Of a DNA stretch of 5,628 nt, positions 1 to 4,939 are shown piece after piece. Position 1 is the first letter of the stretch, and each line of letters opens with the position of its first letter. Location: the NCBI GenBank assembly GCA_043823825.1, contig JBDRTU010000054.1, forward strand, positions 1 to 5,628, given 5' to 3'. The notes beneath the pieces are model-generated. The model did not search any database, was not told the DNA's origin, and saw only the letters and a program-made list of their open reading frames with translations. Source of the DNA: JBDRTU01 sp043823825. GTDB taxonomy: Bacteria; Patescibacteriota; Patescibacteriia; Veblenbacterales; UBA10138. A program made the position numbers and the translations under genes.

Positions 1-120
1 CTCTACTTCTGTGGTTACTGATTGAAAATGTTTCAGATCGCCTGGCAAATTCCAAGTCAATTTACCGTCTTTCCCTAAACCTCTATTTTTATCAATTGCC
101 GCAATTACTGAAAAATTCAT
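1..120 (-). CDS. folA: Dihydrofolate reductase, N-terminal 40 residues (runs off the left edge)
   Basis: The reading frame opens at ATG (118-120) and stays open to the window edge, so only the first 40 residues are present. DHFR reduces dihydrofolate to tetrahydrofolate with NADPH in the cytosol. The visible part begins MNFSVIAAIDKNRGLG, the first beta strand and Met20-type loop of the family, followed by LTWNLPGDLKHF. This matches the LPW-LP-DLK-F signature, with the substrate-binding Trp and the catalytic acidic residue in the LPxDLKxF block. It is the last visible gene of the thymidylate cluster. ThyA turns methylene-THF into DHF, which this enzyme recycles. It has no Shine-Dalgarno; the candidate -10 box ends only 4 bases before the ATG, so the mRNA may be leaderless. 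Its own operator-like palindrome lies at 135-148. The assignment is firm although partial. Confidence 0.93.
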   Translation of the reverse strand, partial: MNFSVIAAIDKNRGLGKDGKLTWNLPGDLKHFQSVTTEVE

Positions 121-124
121 AAAT

Positions 125-156
125 CTTATTTAACAATTTAGCTAAATTAGAAAATA
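125..156 (-). promoter_or_regulatory. Operator-like palindrome and probable promoter of folA (repeat copy A)
   Basis: Bases 126-156 repeat 424-454 with one mismatch in 31. The core AATTTAGCTAAATT (135-148) is a perfect 14-bp palindrome. On the minus strand TTTCTA (148-153) and AATAAG (125-130) are 17 bases apart and resemble weak -35 and -10 boxes, with the palindrome in the spacer, a usual place for a repressor site. The start of transcription would fall at or next to the folA ATG. ArsR-family proteins bind short AT-rich palindromes, so the adjacent regulator is the natural candidate; that link is inferred. Confidence 0.6.
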
Positions 157-221
157 GTCCACAACTTATTTATTAATCGATGACCCTTGGGACTCAATTG
201 ATAGTACATCTCTAAACCTTT
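147..221 (-). pseudogene. C-terminal continuation of the ArsR-type regulator after an in-frame TAG
   Basis: Directly after the TAG at 222-224 the same frame reads KGLEMYYQLSPKGHRLINKL and then WTIF, 24 codons to a TAA at 147-149. GLEMYYQLS is what the second wing strand of an ArsR winged helix looks like (typically G...V-YY-L), and the rest would form the C-terminal helix. The fit in place, frame and length (61 + 1 + 24 = 86 codons, usual for small ArsR proteins) shows that the two pieces were one gene. The closing TAA lies inside the folA operator palindrome. There is no start codon of its own with a ribosome site; a Met occurs at the fifth codon. Confidence 0.75.
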
Positions 222-407
222 CTACTCGCGATCAATTAAATCTGCCCCTGCTAATATACTTAAATGTCGAGAGGTTGATGCCATAGAAATTTTATTAAGA
301 GCTGCCAACTCGCCAACCGTCTCCTGACGTTTATTAGCTAAATGCCTCAGAATAGACAAACGGCGTTTATTGGCTATTGCCTTTAATACTCGCTCTTCAT
401 TTTTCAT
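222..407 (-). CDS. ArsR-family winged helix-turn-helix regulator, cut short by a TAG at codon 62
   Basis: The 61 residues carry the ArsR-type DNA-binding fold: helices 1-2 (VLKAIANKRRLSILRHLANK, residues 7-26), then TVGELAAL (30-37) as the first HTH helix, and a recognition helix around SMASTSRHLSIL (41-52) followed by GADLIDRE. This matches the family pattern in which a helix ending in HL--L is followed by the AGL(V/I) turn into the wing. No Cys is present and the metal-binding ELCVCDL motif is absent, so metal sensing is unlikely. The TAG falls where the wing turns; in related proteins a Gln at this point (E-Q-K-G) is plausible, so CAG to TAG would explain it. Translation stopping here lacks the second wing strand and the dimerising C-terminal helix. 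The gene lies between thyA and folA, with like operators before itself and before folA, suggesting an autoregulated repressor of folate or thymidylate genes (inferred). Confidence 0.8.
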   Translation of the reverse strand: MKNEERVLKAIANKRRLSILRHLANKRQETVGELAALNKISMASTSRHLSILAGADLIDRE

Positions 408-422
408 TACACTTGAATATTA

Positions 423-454
423 ATTATTTAACAATTTAGCTAAATTAGCAAATA
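423..454 (-). promoter_or_regulatory. Operator-like palindrome and probable promoter of arsR (repeat copy B)
   Basis: On the minus strand TTGCTA (446-451) and AATAAT (423-428; 5 of 6 to TATAAT) are separated by 17 bases. The perfect palindrome AATTTAGCTAAATT (433-446) fills most of the spacer. Transcription would begin near 416, leaving a leader of about ten bases before the arsR ATG. The 31-bp block 424-454 is repeated at 126-156 before folA with a single mismatch, which falls in the -35 box. The site starts only some 15 bases past the thyA stop, so arsR probably has its own promoter downstream of the dut-thyA transcript. Negative autoregulation is typical of ArsR genes. Confidence 0.62.
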
Positions 455-466
455 CTAATATCGTAA

Positions 467-1381
467 TTATACAGCGATTTCGAATTTAATGAAAGGGTGA
501 TACTGATAATTTTCCAATTTAAAGTCATCTATTGTCAACTCTCTCATTGGTTTTTTGCTAATAGTCAATTTAGGCAAGGAAAACGGTTTCCTGGTTAATT
601 GTTCTCTAACCCCCTCAAGATGATTTAAGTAAATATGAGCATCGCCAAAGGTATGTGTAAATATTCCCGGCGTCAATCCGCATTCCTGAGCTATAATCAT
701 CATTAGAGCAGAGTAACTTGCTATATTATAAGGCACGCCTAAAGCCAGATCCGCGCTGCGTTGATAAAGCTGACAATCTAATCTACTATTAACTATATAA
801 AATTGAAACATAGTATGACATAAAGGCGGCGCAGATTTGGTATGCGACATTACATCAGCCACATTCCAAGCATTTACTATAAGGCGTCGAGAATTTGGAT
901 CCTTTTTAATCTCATCAATAATCCATTGAATTTGGTCATACAAAATCCCGTCTTTTCCCTCCCACCTACGCCATTGCTTACCATAAACCGGACCTAACTC
1001 TCCCCACTTAGCAGAGAAATCTTTATCAGTTTTAATTCTCTCAATAAACTTTTTTAATTCCTCACGCCATTTATCCGAATAAATTGGGAAGTCTTTTTCT
1101 AGATTATTTTCTTTTAAATAATCCTGAAAAGGCCACTCATTCCAAATATTTACATTTCTATCCACCAAGTACTTAATATTAGTATCACCTTGTAAAAACC
1201 ATAGCAATTCTATTAAAATATTTTCAATCTTTACTTTTTTAGTAGTAACCAAAGGGAAACCCTCTCGTAAATCGTACTTTCTCTCAATTCCAAAAACAGA
1301 TAAGGTGCCGATGCCAGTTCTGTCCTCCCTCTTTTCTCCTTTATCCAGCACTTCTTGTAATAAGCTTAAATATGGTTTCAT
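467..1381 (-). CDS. thyA: Thymidylate synthase (ThyA type)
   Basis: It methylates dUMP to dTMP using 5,10-methylene-tetrahydrofolate and releases dihydrofolate; a cytosolic homodimer. The 304 residues show the family in order: KREDRTGIGTLSVFG (17-31; Arg21 contacts the phosphate), the WFLQGDTNI block (61-69), RRLIVNAWN (165-173), the catalytic cysteine in APPLCHTMFQF (Cys188), CQLYQRSADLALGVPYNIA (203-221, with the Arg-Ser and Asp that hold dUMP) and FGDAHIYLNH (245-254). The protein is about 40 residues longer than the 264-residue E. coli enzyme because of a charged insert near residues 84-128, as in the long ThyA forms such as that of Lactobacillus casei. It starts 11 bases after the dut stop, with no Shine-Dalgarno, so it is probably cotranscribed with dut. 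It ends in TAA. All key residues are present and it should be active. Confidence 0.97.
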   Translation of the reverse strand: MKPYLSLLQEVLDKGEKREDRTGIGTLSVFGIERKYDLREGFPLVTTKKVKIENILIELLWFLQGDTNIKYLVDRNVNIWNEWPFQDYLKENNLEKDFPIYSDKWREELKKFIERIKTDKDFSAKWGELGPVYGKQWRRWEGKDGILYDQIQWIIDEIKKDPNSRRLIVNAWNVADVMSHTKSAPPLCHTMFQFYIVNSRLDCQLYQRSADLALGVPYNIASYSALMMIIAQECGLTPGIFTHTFGDAHIYLNHLEGVREQLTRKPFSLPKLTISKKPMRELTIDDFKLENYQYHPFIKFEIAV

Positions 1382-1392
1382 ATATTTAATAA

Positions 1393-1821
1393 TTATTTCC
1401 CAGTGCTACCAAAGCCGCCTTGCGCTCTTTCCGAGGAAGGTAAATTATCTGCTTCAACTACTTCAACCTGTTGAATTGGCTGAATTAAAAGCTGCATTAC
1501 TTTATCACCCGCCTTAAAATGGTAATCCTGCTCACTAGTATTTAAAAGTGTCAACAGAAGTTCGCCACGATAACCTGAATCTATTACACCAGCCATTACT
1601 TTAATTCCATGATTGGCTGCTAGACCAGATTTATCCCAGCACAAACCAACATAATCATCTGGAATGGCCAGAGCCACTCCGGTTCTAATTCCAGAGACAT
1701 ACTTGCCAGCTGGAACTGTAAAATCTTCCAAAGCAAACAAATCCAACCCGGCATCACCCGGGATAGCATATGACGGTAACTTTGCTCGCGGATCAATCTT
1801 TTTTACTTTAATAGTCAGCAT
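1393..1821 (-). CDS. dut: dUTP diphosphatase (trimeric dUTPase)
   Basis: It hydrolyses dUTP to dUMP and pyrophosphate, supplying ThyA and keeping uracil out of DNA. The 142 residues carry all five motifs of the homotrimeric family: AGLDL (24-28), WDKSGLA (62-68; Lys where many enzymes have Arg before Ser-Gly-Leu), GVIDSGYRGE (78-87, with the catalytic Asp81 and the base-stacking Tyr84), QLLIQP (110-115) and the C-terminal ERAQGGFGSTG (131-141) that closes over the active site. Length is standard (about 140-150). It starts 11 bases after the kinase stop and is followed 11 bases later by thyA, so kinase-dut-thyA reads as one operon. There is no Shine-Dalgarno. Together with Dcd it completes dCTP to dUMP. 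Assignment is firm. Confidence 0.96.
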   Translation of the reverse strand: MLTIKVKKIDPRAKLPSYAIPGDAGLDLFALEDFTVPAGKYVSGIRTGVALAIPDDYVGLCWDKSGLAANHGIKVMAGVIDSGYRGELLLTLLNTSEQDYHFKAGDKVMQLLIQPIQQVEVVEADNLPSSERAQGGFGSTGK

Positions 1822-1832
1822 TTTTAGTTAGA

Positions 1833-2399
1833 CTAAATATTTTTTGACAACTTTTTTTTGATCTCACTATATAGATTATTCAAACTACCTTCGTTAATAA
1901 TTTTCACCTGCGCCCTTTTACCTAAGCGTTTAATGTAAATTTCAGTTGGCATTTTTTCCTCGCGCTTAAATTGTTGAAGAGTAAAATGCGTTTCACCAAC
2001 TTTTTCACCCCTAGCTTTTGCTCTTGCGAAACGTGTCTGTAGTCCAGCTGTAATATAAACTAATTTAAAACCGGGTAATTTGCTTAGAACATCATATTCC
2101 GCCGGGTGCCTTAAACCATCTATTACTACCCTTCGCTTTATTCCTCTCCTTATTTTCTCAACTATAACTTCGGCCAAAATTGCTGCACCAAAGCGCTCAC
2201 GCAAACCACTAATTAAATTAATTTCATTTACTCTAGTTACTGGTAAATTAATGATCTTTAGTATATCTACTAAAATCTTAGAAAAACGAAAACTAACAAA
2301 GCCATAATGCTTTACCAAATACCGGCTAACCATTTCCTTACCAGAAAGCTTTTCACCAACTAATACTAATATTATTTTTTTTACTTTATTTTTTTTCAT
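1833..2399 (-). CDS. P-loop nucleotide kinase-like protein (dephospho-CoA kinase / dNMP kinase type), substrate unknown
   Basis: This 188-residue protein has a Walker A loop GEKLSGKE at 15-22, with Glu where most P-loops have Ser or Thr; as I recall, the archaeal UPF0200 kinase-like family also has GKE. The segment VVIDGLRHPAEYDVL (91-105) matches the D-G-(I/L)-R-(N/H)-P-x-E substrate segment of dephospho-CoA kinase-like and deoxynucleoside monophosphate kinase-like proteins. VYITAGLQTRFARAKARGE (114-132) fits the following strand and an Arg-rich lid, and IINEGSLNNLYSEIKK (167-182) the C-terminal N-x-G-S-L--L block. The protein is very basic. It sits 20 bases after dcd and 11 before dut, inside a dTTP pathway, so a role as dTMP or dNMP kinase is attractive but only inferred. 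True CoaE or another nucleotide-binding role remains possible. A TAG ends it. Confidence 0.72.
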   Translation of the reverse strand: MKKNKVKKIILVLVGEKLSGKEMVSRYLVKHYGFVSFRFSKILVDILKIINLPVTRVNEINLISGLRERFGAAILAEVIVEKIRRGIKRRVVIDGLRHPAEYDVLSKLPGFKLVYITAGLQTRFARAKARGEKVGETHFTLQQFKREEKMPTEIYIKRLGKRAQVKIINEGSLNNLYSEIKKKLSKNI

Positions 2400-2405
2400 A
2401 AAAAT

Positions 2406-2427
2406 AAACCTAGATTACTCTAGGTTT
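2406..2427 (-). terminator. Stem-loop across the dcd stop codon, terminator-like
   Basis: On the minus strand AAACCTAGA (2419-2427) pairs perfectly with TCTAGGTTT (2406-2414) around a GTAA loop, and is followed by ATTTTTAT just before the kinase ATG. The dcd stop TAG lies in the first arm. A 9-bp stem and a short U-rich tail resemble a weak intrinsic terminator or attenuator. The stem has only three G-C pairs and the tail is interrupted, so partial readthrough into the kinase gene or an mRNA-processing or stability role is equally possible. Confidence 0.45.
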
Positions 2428-2977
2428 TAAAATTCTCGTGTATTTTACTGGCTTGCGGAACATCGGCACCATAGTATTTTCGGCCTTTAGAGTATGGGTG
2501 CTCGGCTGGTGAGGAAAGCGGCATAAAAGCTAGTTGTGCAATCGGCATTTTGTAATATAGTTTTACTGGCAGATTACCAATATTATGGAGTTCCAGAGTT
2601 GGTTTTAATGAATTTCCTGGGTCAATAAAACCGGCAGTCGCATGAACAATAATACCAATCCGCCCCAGACTTGATTTGCCTTCCAGTCGCGCCACCATAT
2701 CATCTGACAAAGATAACTTTTCCATAGTCACACCTAATGCAAATTCACCTTGATGCAAAACAAACGGCCGATCTTCGGATATCTCCACCTCTTCCATTAA
2801 ATCTTTTACCGACTCACGAACATCTATAAAAGCATGGCCCGTATTCTTAAAAATCAAAAATTTCTTATCCAAATGTAAATCCACCGAGGCAGGCTGAATC
2901 GCCCCATCAAACAACGGCTCAATTTTAATTTTACCTTCGGCTAATACTTTTTTTATATCTTTATCAGATAGAATCAT
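2420..2977 (-). CDS. dcd: dCTP deaminase, possibly the bifunctional dCTP deaminase/dUTPase type
   Basis: Dcd deaminates dCTP to dUTP; the family is related in fold to the trimeric dUTPases. The 185 residues (family about 170-195) contain IQPASVDLHL (27-36), EGKSSLGRIGI (99-109, holding the Ser-Ser-Leu-x-Arg triphosphate-binding element), HATAGFIDPG (112-121) and TLEL (127-130), whose Glu129 fits the catalytic glutamate. AEHPYSKGRKYYG (158-170) and a C-terminal tail follow. The HxTAGFIDPG form resembles the bifunctional enzyme of Mycobacterium tuberculosis, as I recall it, rather than the TAHRIDPG of E. coli, so direct dCTP to dUMP conversion is possible. A separate dut lies two genes downstream. 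It starts after an 81-base gap that may hold its promoter, with no Shine-Dalgarno, and ends in TAG. The product name is firm, the bifunctionality tentative. Confidence 0.94.
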   Translation of the reverse strand: MILSDKDIKKVLAEGKIKIEPLFDGAIQPASVDLHLDKKFLIFKNTGHAFIDVRESVKDLMEEVEISEDRPFVLHQGEFALGVTMEKLSLSDDMVARLEGKSSLGRIGIIVHATAGFIDPGNSLKPTLELHNIGNLPVKLYYKMPIAQLAFMPLSSPAEHPYSKGRKYYGADVPQASKIHENFKT

Positions 2978-3007
2978 ATAATTAGTTAATAGTTTTTAGT
3001 CTACAGT

Positions 3008-3043
3008 TCACAGTTTATAAAAACTAATTTCTTTTAACTGTGA
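3008..3043 (-). repeat. Inverted repeat between rplA and dcd
   Basis: On the minus strand TCACAGTT (3036-3043) is perfectly complementary to AACTGTGA (3008-3015) across a 20-base A+T-rich loop. Part of the element is repeated again directly downstream (GAACTGTAG). The 81-base gap between the rplA stop and the dcd start is otherwise AT-rich. A TATAAA inside the loop (3015-3020) could be a -10 box for dcd, but I see no good -35 at the right distance. It could be the end of the ribosomal-protein transcript or a regulator site; there is no clear U-run after it. Confidence 0.35.
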
Positions 3044-3058
3044 TCGGCAAAATATGAA

Positions 3059-3742
3059 CTAAACTGCTAAGGAAATAGCTGGCCCCATTGAACTGGTTAA
3101 CACTATATTTTTTAAATAAGTGCTTTTAACACCAGTTGGCTTGGCTTTTTTTACCGCATGTAAAACCGCCTCAATATTCTCTTGGAGTTTATCAGTAGTA
3201 AAAGACAGTTTTCCAACCATTTGATGAATATTACCAGATTCATCAATCTTAAAATTAATTTTACCAGAATTTAGAGCCTTGACAACCTTACCAACATCCG
3301 CCGTGATCGTTTCTGTTTTAGGATTTGGCATTAAGCCTTTTTGTCCCAATATTTTGGCAATCGGCGCCATTTTTTTCATCATGTCTGGTGTCGCTACTGC
3401 TACATCGAAATTACATTTACTAGTTTGACCAATAGTCTTAATTAGCTCTTCACCTCCAACTAAACTCGCCCCTGCTTCTTTGGCTTCCTTTTCTTTATCC
3501 TCGCCACAAAAAACAGCAACGCGTTTAGTTTTACCTAAACCATGCGGTAAAGTAACCGACCCACGAACTTGTTGATTAGCTTGCTTAATATCAACACCTA
3601 AACGAATATGTAATTCTACTGACTGATCAAATTTGGGTTGCGGCATCTGCTTAAGAAGCTCTACAGCTTCGCTCACATTATAATGTTTACCGGACTCCAC
3701 TAGTTTGTGTCCAGCTTGATAGCGTTTACTCTTATTGGACAT
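3059..3742 (-). CDS. rplA: 50S ribosomal protein L1
   Basis: L1 forms the mobile stalk of the large subunit at the E site and in many bacteria represses its own L11 operon by binding the mRNA. The 227 residues have normal length and the typical order: a basic N-terminus (MSNKSKRYQ), the first part of domain I (ELHIRLGVDIKQANQQVRGS, 43-62), the TLPHGLGKTKRVAVFCG loop into domain II (64-80), ILGQKGLMPNPK (131-142), GKINFKIDESGNIH (160-173) and the C-terminal KSTYLKNIVLTSSMGP (206-221). The start is well set: AGGAG at 3751-3755 sits 8 bases upstream of the ATG, the only strong Shine-Dalgarno in the window. It follows rplK after 126 bases that include a folded leader. It ends in TAG and is followed by dcd rather than rplJ-rplL. 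Confidence 0.97.
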   Translation of the reverse strand: MSNKSKRYQAGHKLVESGKHYNVSEAVELLKQMPQPKFDQSVELHIRLGVDIKQANQQVRGSVTLPHGLGKTKRVAVFCGEDKEKEAKEAGASLVGGEELIKTIGQTSKCNFDVAVATPDMMKKMAPIAKILGQKGLMPNPKTETITADVGKVVKALNSGKINFKIDESGNIHQMVGKLSFTTDKLQENIEAVLHAVKKAKPTGVKSTYLKNIVLTSSMGPAISLAV

Positions 3743-3750
3743 TGGATTGT

Positions 3751-3797
3751 CTCCTAATGGTAGTATTGGCGGGCCGTTGACTAGCGGTCCTCCTACC
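3751..3797 (-). promoter_or_regulatory. Folded leader and ribosome binding site before rplA
   Basis: On the minus strand GGTAG (3793-3797) pairs with CTACC (3759-3763). Inside, GGACCG (3785-3790) pairs with CGGCCC (3771-3776) around an 8-base loop with one A-C mismatch. The Shine-Dalgarno AGGAG (3751-3755) follows 3 bases after the outer stem. This GC-rich block stands out beside the 12 % GC tract just upstream of it. A fold next to the ribosome site of a ribosomal-protein gene suggests translational control, and L1 itself is the obvious candidate ligand. I did not recognise a full L1-site consensus, so the ligand is open. Confidence 0.5.
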
Positions 3798-3800
3798 TGA

Positions 3801-3866
3801 ATAATTAAAATCGAAATTTAGAAATCTAAAAAATTTTCCATTTTGATATTTTAATTTTAAAATTTG
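3801..3866. other. Very AT-rich spacer between rplK and rplA
   Basis: Only 8 of 66 bases are G or C. The tract contains short self-complementary runs, among them TTTAGA/TCTAAA around a TT loop. It starts right after the rplK stop and ends at the GC-rich leader of rplA. It codes for nothing I can see. It could lodge a weak internal promoter for rplA (many TAATTA-like words), but no -35/-10 pair is convincing. Confidence 0.4.
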
Positions 3867-3868
3867 CA

Positions 3869-4297
3869 CTACCCCTCAATAGTAATTCCCATTTGTCTGG
3901 CTGTACCTTCAATAATTTTCATAGCAGCTGACATGTCATTAGCAGTTAAATCTGGCATTTTAATTTTTGCAATTTCCTCTATTTGCTTACGAGTAACTTT
4001 ACCAACCTTCTCCTGTAATGGTTTGCCAGAACCTTTTTCCAATCCAGCAGCTTTTTTCAACAAATCCGCAGCTGGCGGCGTTTTTAAAATAAAAGTATAG
4101 CTGCGATCTTCAAACACGGTAATCTCGCAGGGAATAACATTGTTTCCCTTGTCTTTAGTAGCCGCATTAAATTTAGTACAAAATTCCTGCAAATTCAAAC
4201 CATGCTGCCCCAATGCCGGCCCAACTGGCGGCGCTGGTGTGGCTTTACCTGCTGGAATCTGTAACTTAATTACTGTTTTTACTTTTTTAGTAGCCAT
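3869..4297 (-). CDS. rplK: 50S ribosomal protein L11
   Basis: L11 binds the GTPase-associated centre of 23S rRNA and takes part in factor binding and the stringent response. The 142 residues match the usual 140-145. The N-terminal domain has the signature KLQIPAGKATPAPPVGPALG (11-30) with the proline-rich helix that contacts thiostrepton in other bacteria, followed by QHGLNLQEFCTKFN (31-44). The C-terminal rRNA-binding domain runs through TPPAADLLKKAAGLEKGSG (73-91), the VGKVTRKQIEEIA segment (98-110) and ends GTARQMGITIEG. It lies 93 bases after nusG and 126 before rplA, the standard secE-nusG-rplK-rplA order. No Shine-Dalgarno precedes the ATG. A 12-bp palindrome lies 27 bases upstream. It ends in TAG, which is clearly a true stop since the family ends here. 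Confidence 0.97.
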   Translation of the reverse strand: MATKKVKTVIKLQIPAGKATPAPPVGPALGQHGLNLQEFCTKFNAATKDKGNNVIPCEITVFEDRSYTFILKTPPAADLLKKAAGLEKGSGKPLQEKVGKVTRKQIEEIAKIKMPDLTANDMSAAMKIIEGTARQMGITIEG

Positions 4298-4323
4298 ATA
4301 ATGTCATTTAAGCATTAAAACAT

Positions 4324-4335
4324 TAAAGCGCTTTA
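4324..4335. repeat. 12-bp palindrome TAAAGCGCTTTA upstream of rplK
   Basis: A perfect palindrome in the 93-base gap between nusG and rplK, 27 bases before the rplK ATG. It could be a short hairpin or a protein site. A TATAAC on the minus strand some 20 bases further upstream might be a -10 box, but I could not find a matching -35. Chance is possible for so short an element. Confidence 0.25.
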
Positions 4336-4390
4336 GTAATAATTTCTCAAAATTGTTATAATGATCCAGTGTTCAAGTGCTCTAATGAAC

Positions 4391-4936
4391 TTATATTTTT
4401 TGAATTTGTAAGAAATCCAGCTCTACTGGAGTTTCTCGTCCAAACATAGAAACCAGTATCTTAACCTTACCGCGTGATTCATCAACATCTGACACTTTAC
4501 CGTCAAAATCTTTAAACGGACCGTCGGTAATTTTGACTGGCATACCAACAGTTACATCCATCTGATAGGTAGGCTCTTCAATACCCATACGTTTTTGAAG
4601 CGACTTCATTTCTTCTTCCGAGACTGGTGTAGGAGTAGTTCCGCTACCAATAAACCCGGTCACGTTAGGGGTATTACGCACCACATACCATGAATCATCA
4701 GTAACCAACATTTCCACCAACACATAGCCTGGGAAAATTTTCTCTTCTACTACTCTGCGTTTACCATTTTTAATACGAATTTTCTTTTCTGTGGGAATTA
4801 GAATATTAAAAATCTTATCGCCCATATCTAACGACTCAATACGCTGCTTTAAGTTACGTGATACGTTTTCCTCGTAACCAGAATAGGTGTGCAAAGCATA
4901 CCAGCGTCTTCCCTGCTGTATTGTTTGTCTGGGCAT
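4391..4936 (-). CDS. nusG: Transcription termination/antitermination protein NusG
   Basis: NusG binds the clamp of RNA polymerase across the DNA channel, suppresses pausing, and links transcription to Rho or to the ribosome. The 181 residues are typical. The NGN domain begins at RRWYALHTYSGYEENVSRNL (10-29) and includes IFNILIPTEKKIRIKNGK (42-59), IFPGYVLVEM (67-76) and WYVVRNTPNVTGFIGSGTTP (83-102). A short linker leads to the C-terminal KOW domain (about 128-181) with VGMPVKITDGPFKDFDGKV (130-148) and a final FLQIQKI. The start lies only 3 bases after the secE stop, showing translational coupling and a shared transcript; no Shine-Dalgarno is seen. It ends in TAA. Assignment is firm. Confidence 0.97.
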   Translation of the reverse strand: MPRQTIQQGRRWYALHTYSGYEENVSRNLKQRIESLDMGDKIFNILIPTEKKIRIKNGKRRVVEEKIFPGYVLVEMLVTDDSWYVVRNTPNVTGFIGSGTTPTPVSEEEMKSLQKRMGIEEPTYQMDVTVGMPVKITDGPFKDFDGKVSDVDESRGKVKILVSMFGRETPVELDFLQIQKI

Positions 4937-4939
4937 AGT

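Noticed and set aside
222..224. Genome-wide recoding of TAG as an amino acid
   Set aside because: rplK, rplA, dcd, the kinase and gyrB all end with TAG at the normal family length, so TAG works as a stop here. A local nonsense change or local readthrough is simpler.
1305..1517. Plus-strand open frame of 70 codons
   Set aside because: It lies opposite the thyA/dut junction, shows no family features and has no promoter or ribosome site.
2080..2307. Plus-strand open frame of 75 codons
   Set aside because: Fully opposite the kinase gene; composition and lack of motifs mark it as a shadow.
3864..4100. Plus-strand open frame of 78 codons
   Set aside because: Fully opposite rplK, which is certain; it is a shadow frame.
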